Origin: Dreissena polymorpha
Lineage: Eukaryota > Mollusca > Bivalvia > Myida > Dreissenidae
Direction: 5' to 3'
Length of the DNA: 64,000 nt
Assembly: GCF_020536995.1 (NCBI RefSeq)
Contig: NC_068362.1
Coordinates: 104,660,325 to 104,724,324, forward strand
Part shown: positions 27,201 through 36,200 of the stretch, piece by piece
How the letters are laid out: each line of letters opens with the position of its first letter
Position numbering within the stretch: the stretch's first letter is position 1
Notes under the pieces: generated by a model
Database searches by the model: none
The model's input: only the letters and a program-made list of their open reading frames with translations
What the model was told of the DNA's origin: nothing
Position numbers and translations under genes: made by a program

Positions 27201-30200
27201 ATTTTATTTCACTCGTGATCATAGAAAATATATATTTTCACGAGTGGCGAAGCTCGTGAAATAAATTCGATATTCCACCGAATCCAACAAATATCCTCTA
27301 TGTATCAAACAAATCATGACTATAATTGAGTCGCGTTCTGAGAAAACTGGAAATAATGCATTTGCGTAAAGTGTCGTCCCAGATTAGCTTGTGTAGTCCG
27401 CACAGGCTAATCAGGGACGCACTTTCCGCTTTTATGACATTTTTCGTTTCAATGAAGTCTCTTCCTAGCAAAAATCCAATGTATGCGGAAAGTGTCGTCC
27501 CTGATAAGCCTGTGCGGACCGCAAGACTAATCTCGGACGACATTTTACGCACATGCATTAAGCCCAGTTTTCTCAGAACGCGGTTCATATGAACAATTGC
27601 GTTTCAGTCAGTTATCTTCTCGTTTACCGGGCGAGCCAATTCTGTCACGTTTGACTCTCAGCGAGACACTGCCGTTGTCATGAAGACAGAACAACACGTC
27701 CACGTTCTGGCACGGGATGCACTGACAAGAAATTAGACATTGACAAACTAGAAAGGGATATACATGAAAGTTTCAAAGTTTATAGGAAGAGAAATAGATA
27801 TGACAAGCTAGCAACAAACACAAATATATATACATGTATATATGTAATAATAGATGTCGGAGATCAGCGCGCTAGACTTTTCCTGTTAATGTAATAGTGT
27901 TTGCGTTATTTTCTTTACCAAACTGTTTTATACAAGATAAGTTATTATAGCTTTCAATTGATAATATATTTTATTAATCTGAAATTTACCCTACGAGACA
28001 CATATACAGCCATGATTTTGAGCAGAGACTATTGGTCGGTATTTACTTACGGTGATCATGACTTTTCATCTTGACCCAATGTGCCTTATATTCTATTCAA
28101 ATGATAATGTCGAACAATTCACGGCATAAACGCTTCGATCACTTTAGCTGTCCTGCCTATACATTTTTTCCGACACAATCTGGCTATAAATTTTTTTTTG
28201 TAAGAACGCCATACACTTAATTTTAAATCATTATTGTCGCATAGGGCATACAAATAATAAAATAAAAAGTCAATAAAACCTTTAAAAAGAGTGCCGCGTT
28301 CTTGTCGAGCCTGATGGCGCTGACCACGATGTCCACCTCGATATCAAGTGTCTGTATCTCAGAGGGGAACACGAGAAGGACGAGATGCTGGTGGGCGGGG
28401 CTGAACACCACCTGAACACATGACGTCATCACGTCGGAATCGTCATCAGATAGGGCGCTGCTCCTGTGATTGAAGTGTTTAGATGCTGTGAAAGGATCTG
28501 GTTGTATATGCACTCAACGAATCCAGAGGTAGGCGACCTTCATTTTAGCAAATCGAACAAAAATAGGTGGTGTTGTTGTTTGCATTTGAGGATAATAATT
28601 GCTCCGTTAAAAAGGACAAATGGTAATTGGTTTATTAATAGTAAGAAGAAGATGATTCTATTATAATGACCAAGAAGGAGAAAAATGAAACAAAATGAAC
28701 AAACGAACAAATAAATGAATAAATGAATTAATAAATGACAAGATGAATAAATGAATGAATGAATTTATGAATGAATGAATGAATGAATGAATGAATGAAT
28801 GAATGTATGCATATCGTTTCAACAAAATGATTTGTAATGTTGATTTACTAAACGCCCCATCTCTGAAGTATTCAAAACCGGACACAATAAAAGCAATGCC
28901 AAAACAGATTGATCTGATGATTCACCTAACCGTAAAATACCGACCTTCTTTTCAGCGGGTCTGGTACATTAAGGATGTTGGTTGCTAGGGACGCCATCTT
29001 GGAAAGTGAGCTTGTGCTGCGGGCTGCCAGGCGCTGCATACTGCTACCGGAAGTCCGCCGTTCGCTGCCGGAAGCTGGACAAGTGAAAGCGTATTTAATT
29101 GTGTATGTATATAACCATATGCAAGAGAACTTTCTTTGTTTTGCGTTGTTTGATGTTCGTGATAAGCTATGCCTAACCTTCCAATATGCCCCGTTTACAC
29201 ATTTAAAGTTCATATAATGCATGGTTGTAGCAGAAGTAGTCGCATATTGTTCTATAATGGAAAATTTCGCCCTATGGGCTCGTTGAAAATAACTGAAATA
29301 TTTCGGCGTCTGTTTGATACAACTTTTACAAACAACAATGGAAGAAAACAAATATTAACCAATATTACAACAACATTAAACTCCACACAAATCTGAAATT
29401 ATTTACAATGAATTGGGATCGATGAAGCAATAGTTTGTACTAGTAATACATATTATAACGACTACAGATGTTTATTGAAGCACTGCTGAACTCCGTACGT
29501 GTAACGGTGGGATTTGGATCCGCAAGGCGGATGGATCTGTAGGAGTCCCCTGGAGACTTGATGACCGAGACATCCGTGCACACCAGCACGCGCGGCGCCT
29601 CACATAAACCTTGAGAACACACAAACATAATAGCTGTTTGTAAATTTTGTCTTAAATTCTTATAGAAAAATGTCTTGAGACCCTTCATCAATAACGCTTA
29701 GACTCTTCTGGACCACGTGTTGGTGTGGTTTCCTTGTGCTACATATTCCAATGGCAGTATGCAAATATTATTTTATCTTTTCTTTAAAAAATCTGACCTG
29801 TTGTGGTGTTGTTGTTTTTTTCAAATATTCAAGTCAGTCAATGTCGTTAATCACGGATGCTTACTCTTTTTTGCGATGCATTATTAAACAAGATAAGTAT
29901 TGATGCAAAGCATCAAAGGGCGTCGGGAATTTCAGTGTAAACGGCACTCAATGAAGTTACATGGAACGATTTTTTTTCTACTGTAAATATTAATATATTG
30001 GCCGATTATTTTAAACAAAATAGAAAAAGATACTGGTATAACCATTATCTATAATTTTGTGTTATAAACCCCAAATAACCATTATCTATGATGTTGTGTT
30101 ATAACCCCCAAATAACCATTATCTATGATTTTGTGTTGTAACCCCCAAATATTTCATAGTTCATTTTATTTACATTGGTTTCCATTTTTTTACTGGCATC

Positions 30201-33200
30201 CGTGTGCAGTTTTCATTAATGGAACAGAACTGTGTAGGTTTTAAAAAATCTGCTTCATCTTGTAAGCGTAATTTCATATTTTTCTCAACTTCAAGGGGAG
30301 ATGAGTGTGAACTTATTCTTACGTTGCTCATTAACGGTAGGGGTTGAGTACTCATTGATATGAAAACACTGTAAAAGTTAGAAAATTTTTTGAATGAAAA
30401 CTGTAAATTGCATAAAGAAGCTGCATTTCACAATACTTTGAAACTCAGTAAAAGAGCATAATAGATTTATTGCTCATCATTTTCAATATGGTTCGAGTAA
30501 TACTGATATAAAAAAACTTAACAAGTTTGGAAAGATTCAGACGAAAGTTGTGAAATCTTTTAAACAAGTGGAAATTTTGTCAAATTTAATAGAAAAAAAT
30601 TCTGGACTTATTGTCCCGATGTTTCTCATTTTAAATGAGGTGAAATGCTCATTGATATGAACACACTGTAAGTTTGGAAAGAATCTGATGAAAAATGTTA
30701 AAATAATCACCTAACCAAGCAGTTTTTCACTTTAATTTTTAAATTCAAAGAGACATAATTCTGGACTTATGGTCCGATATTGCTCATATAGAGTTTGGGT
30801 TGGTTCCTCATTGATAAAAAAAACCTGTGCAAGTTTGGGAAGAATCGGATGAAAATTTTGGACTTCGAACAACGATTTCAAAATTTCTCAAATTCTAAGG
30901 AAGATAACTTTGGACGTAATGGTCGGATAATGCTAAAGGGCCCATACCACCTGGATAGTAATACATGTCGCGCCTCGCGCTCTATATGTGGTTCTTAAAA
31001 CAAAACTCCGAGGAGTGCTTGACTCTAGGGAAACGGGTTTCTGGGACACAGCTCCTCCTTGATAAGCGGCTGCTTCCTTTATCGCAGCTCATTGTTACAA
31101 TCAATAATACGTGTCGCGCTTCGCGCTCTATATGTGGTAGGGATAGTACTTAGGGCCTATGATCGACAACCATAAAAAAACATGGATAATAGATGTGTTG
31201 TTTGCATTTATTTGTTAATATAAAAACACGTGTATTTTTTTATAAGATATTTAAGTGACGTAAGAAATTTTAATTAACGTTGTCACCACGCGGCATCCAT
31301 TAATTTTAATAAACATGTCCAATTGTAGTAAAATGGATTTTAAAATGTCTACATAAAATAAAGCCTTATTATATTTATTAACCTGACTGAAAAAAATTGT
31401 CAGCCGCCGAACTGTTCCGTTCGTGCCGGAACCCGGGGTTGAATATGGGGGCCTTTAGATGATTGTTGCGTAAACAACTTCAGTCTAACGCTCTCCCAAC
31501 TGAGCTATTCCGGCTGACATTATTTATGTACTGCTATTTGGTAAAGTTGTGTATGGCGATCGTTATTATATGTCTATTAATAAACTAATACATTGTACGT
31601 TTTCGTACCACTACGCCTTCCAACAAAATTGCTTGTGCGATAGGTCGTCAAATATCGTACCACATTGATTTTCCACTAAATAAGCAAATTAGAAACTCCA
31701 CATAATAAATATATTTTGATTATATTTTGTTTTTATACAAAACCAGAAAGTTTCGCGTATTTGCCCAATCCCTGTGATCTTTCCCCTGTGATCAGTTGTG
31801 GATCAGTTATTAATTAAAACAATTAGCTTTGCATTATTGGCAATAAATGTTGTAATAAATGTAATAGGCACAAATGCAGTACTTATTTACACTAATTTAC
31901 ACAAAAAATCACCACTATGCAAGATATTCTTAAAACAAAAATATATACATTGATCCGTAAAATAACTTCTCCTCCCATAAGCGAAAAAAAATGCATTACA
32001 TACTAGTCGCCGCTCTCCAGAGCGACGCCAATGAGCCAATGCTACTTCCGAGATGGCGCTAAAGACCGGGTGTTTTTGAATCTCACGGATAATTCTTTAG
32101 GGTGAGTAGGTTTTAAAAGTTTTTTAAACGTACATTTGTATTTCGCATTATTGAGAAATCGGGCAACGTAGTGTGATTAAGTGAAGATTGATTCATCCAC
32201 AAATGTACAGAAACATATAATCACAACCCATTTGAAACATGAAGACCTATATAAGTTGTGGCATGGTGGAGTTTTTGAATGCAAATGGTTGATTTTGCCT
32301 GTGCAAAGAGCAAATTTCCAGCACAAAACTTAAATAATGTTCATAGTTTGAAATAATTATATTAACAATGAAAACGATAAAATTAAAAATGTGCAACCCA
32401 TGCGGTCCGAACATGGGAAGCAAAAGCTACCGCTAACTCACTACACCATGCATGCTTAAAAATTTGAATAATAGTTTTAACAATATGTTGGTAACGTACG
32501 TATTTGCTTGAAATGATCGATACAAAAATTGTTACAAACTGTCTCCTATTTTTCCGATGTTGATTTTACATCATAAATAAACGAGCATGTATGTTTATTT
32601 TCTTAGTCATCAGCGTTATTTAGCTCTTTCAAACTGTCTTCTATTTTTCTATTTCTTATATTTTTTCCGATTTCGATTTTTGATCATTATAAATGAGCAT
32701 GTCATAAGTGTTATGTAGCTTTTAGAATATAAAAATCTTTTTTTGTATCTATGACATTTTTTCAATTATCATTTTCATCATAATTATCATGAACAAGTCA
32801 CAGGTGGTTAGCGTGTGGCTATGATATTAATTAGTAAAACCATCATTTTGAATGAAAAATAATCAAATTATAACGAAACATCAACTTCTCTGAAAAAAAA
32901 ATCCACTATCAAATATATATAACAAGGTATTCAACTCAAAATGACCCTAAAACAGGTTGCATAGATTTGAACAGCCATAACTTCATCAATTGTGCAGCGA
33001 TTTCCATGAACTCGGTCTTATTCAACGCGGAAATTAGTTTCCTTTCTGGAAAAATACATATTTTGCAATATGTTTACAAATGCTGGATCAAAATTTAAGA
33101 AATAACACGATTCACAACTCTTGTGACCTACTCGTCATCAATCTGACCCGATCCAAGCCTTTTGAACAAGTCAGTATACATATAGGAAATATTAATAAAA

Positions 33201-36200
33201 AAAGTACCCAGTGAATGGAGTGCAATTGAGTGCAGTATTCACTTTAAATAGCAACATTTTCACTCGAAATGACACTTACATACAAGGCGCTCCATGTCAA
33301 AAGGATCAATGTCAAATGCCAGAATGTTTAATGGGAATGTTTTCTGCCACAGCCTCGTTCCAGAAAACGCATCCCACAATTCCAGAGTATCTGGGGATCG
33401 GAGCAGAAACAGAAGATCGTGCGAGTCGGTGTGACCCTTTTGCCATTCCATACCTGATAATTGAAAATACCACACTCTAGAGGTTCCGAAGCGATTTTAA
33501 TGTATGCATTGTACACCTTTTGAATTGTTCTTCTTCAATAAGTCTTCATCCCGTGCAACATCATTATTCTCAATCCCTAATATAAATTAGATATAAAATA
33601 CCTTATGAACATTCATTTCTTTTATAAAGGCAATATTAAGCTTTCAGTCTTTTTGGTTTCAGACCTACCCATTTTTAGAACGGACTGTAGTAAGTCCGGA
33701 TCAACTTAAATCAGTCCTGAATACTGCTTGCAGTTGAAAGCAAAAAAAGGTTGATTTACAAATATAAGTTGAAAACGGAAAGCAAAATTGTTCTCTTATA
33801 AAGAACACTCCAATTCCAATACACGTTAATGTTAACGCTCTCAGTACAGGTAACACTACCCAGTATAAGCGCGTGCGACTGTTCGTCCTCTAGTACTGTC
33901 CTGGCTCTACCTAGCGCCACGTCCCAGATGACCACTGTCCCGCTCGTGTCAGCGCTCGCCACGTGCAGCGTGTATGTACTTCCGGTGGCAAACATGTGGT
34001 GGTAGTCCTCCTCGGCCCAGCGGACCTAGGGAGGGAAAACAGACTATGGCAAACCTTTAAAGGAGCCTTTTCACGTTATGGTAAATTGACACAATAAAAA
34101 ACCAGTTGTTTCAGATTCGCAAATCTTCATTTGCGTTATGATATTTGTGCGGAAACAATACTGAACATTTATCATGCTCTAAAATAGCCATTACATGCAT
34201 CTTTTGAATATTTAAAAACCTAAAAAATATAAAGCGTTGCATAACGATTGCATAATTTTGAGAGTTCTGTTGTTGTCGTTATATTTTTTGAAACTGCGAG
34301 GATTGCTTATATAAAGTATAAAATACATAAATAATTGTATGAGCACGGATGGCCGAGTGGTCTAAGTGGTAGACTTTAACTTCAGGACTCCAGGGGTCAG
34401 TGGTTCGAGCTCTGTTGAGGGTTACATTTTTTTCTATTTTTTTTACTGGAGCTTTTTAGATCCAATGTTTACATGTATCAATTGAAAGCATCTAATGACA
34501 AACTTCAATACATGCCAAAACATGTGAAAATGCCCCTTTAAGTCAAAACGACTCAATTTGCATGGCACAACAATAAAACAACAAACTTGTATTACAGTTT
34601 TGTTGTTGTTGTTGTTGTTGTATTACAGTTTGGAGTAATGAATGGATACGATCCAAACAAACTTTTTTTCTGCGCAGTAAAATTATTAACGAAACCAACA
34701 AACTGCATTAGTTGCATATATGAGTATGTATATATGAAATACTTCTTAATCTTATTACATGTAAATATAGGTGTCTTATCCGGTGTTTAATACGAATTTA
34801 AAATTTGGTATAACAATGGTTGCTTACATAGTTAACGAATCCATTCTGTGGCCCAACAGTCTGTATGACCTACAGCAGATTGCAAATAAGTCAATCTATA
34901 GTGTATGGATTAAAGAAAACACATGATGGAGTATACATATTTATAAGCCGTATGATAAATAAAACGGAGAAAAAAAAACTATCAATGTAGATAAACTATA
35001 AAAAATATATATTACAATATATCAGGTATAACTCGAGCTATTTTGAAAAACAGTCAAACGTACATGAACAAAGTGTCAATTTAGATAATACATCGGCTGT
35101 TTTAATTAAGTCATTCGTCTATTAAGCTGATCAGCGAACTTGACAAAGTTATTGTTCCCGCAAACATTTTCATGACGTTTCCGGAGTAAAACAGACAAAT
35201 AAAGTAAGACATAAAAAGCGGAGATGTTGAAAGTGGCCATTTTCCGCGTTTTTCAAGGTAATAACTCATAAATGCCTGATTATTATACATTGCTATAGTA
35301 TCAAGCCAACGCACAATGATGAACGAACATAATATGAAAAGTGTTTTGCTCTTTATATGACAGAGACAAGATAGGTTTGTCATGTGACCGTCATTAGAAA
35401 ACCAATATATCCGCAATATTTTCTATGACGACGCATAATACATGTCAGCTAGTTAGCACTTACTTGTAAACTCTTGGGGTCCACGATCACCGTATAGCAT
35501 TGGCATCCGTAGGCGAGAAATCCTTGGAAACCCCTATCATCAGTGTAATACTTACTTAAGAACCATCATACATTGTACAACATGAGGTATGCCATAAAAC
35601 AACAACATGTGTTTTAAGGAAGTCGAAAAAATAGTTCCCGGTATGTAATGAGATGTTTCGATTCGAAATAGTATAAGATACTCGTAACTTTTATCACATG
35701 CCATACCCTGTTTCCTATATAATATAACCATTACGAATATTTTTTCATCACATGCCATACCCTTTTCCCATGTAATATAACCATTACATATATTTTTATC
35801 TTACACATGTGTAATATACTTTTTAGCGTTTTCATTGGCTTAGTTTTCGTTTATTGACCAATCGCATTTTATTTTACTGAAATGACGTTGCAACGTCAGA
35901 TGACGTCACGAAATGTAAACAGCATTCGGCATTTATCATTATGTTTGCGTAAATATTTATTTAATTTGGTCATTTAAAAGCATGTGATAAAACAGATCCG
36001 ACACTCGTTGCCATATCATACCATATTTTATTAAACTCGTATTCCTGAACTCGTTTAATAAAATATGATATGATATGACAACTCGTGTAAGATCCTATAT
36101 ATCTTACACATGTGTAATATACTTGTTAAGCGTTTTCATTGCTTAGTTTTCGTTCGATTGACCAATCGCATTTTGTTATTTTGCGGAAATGACGTTGCAA

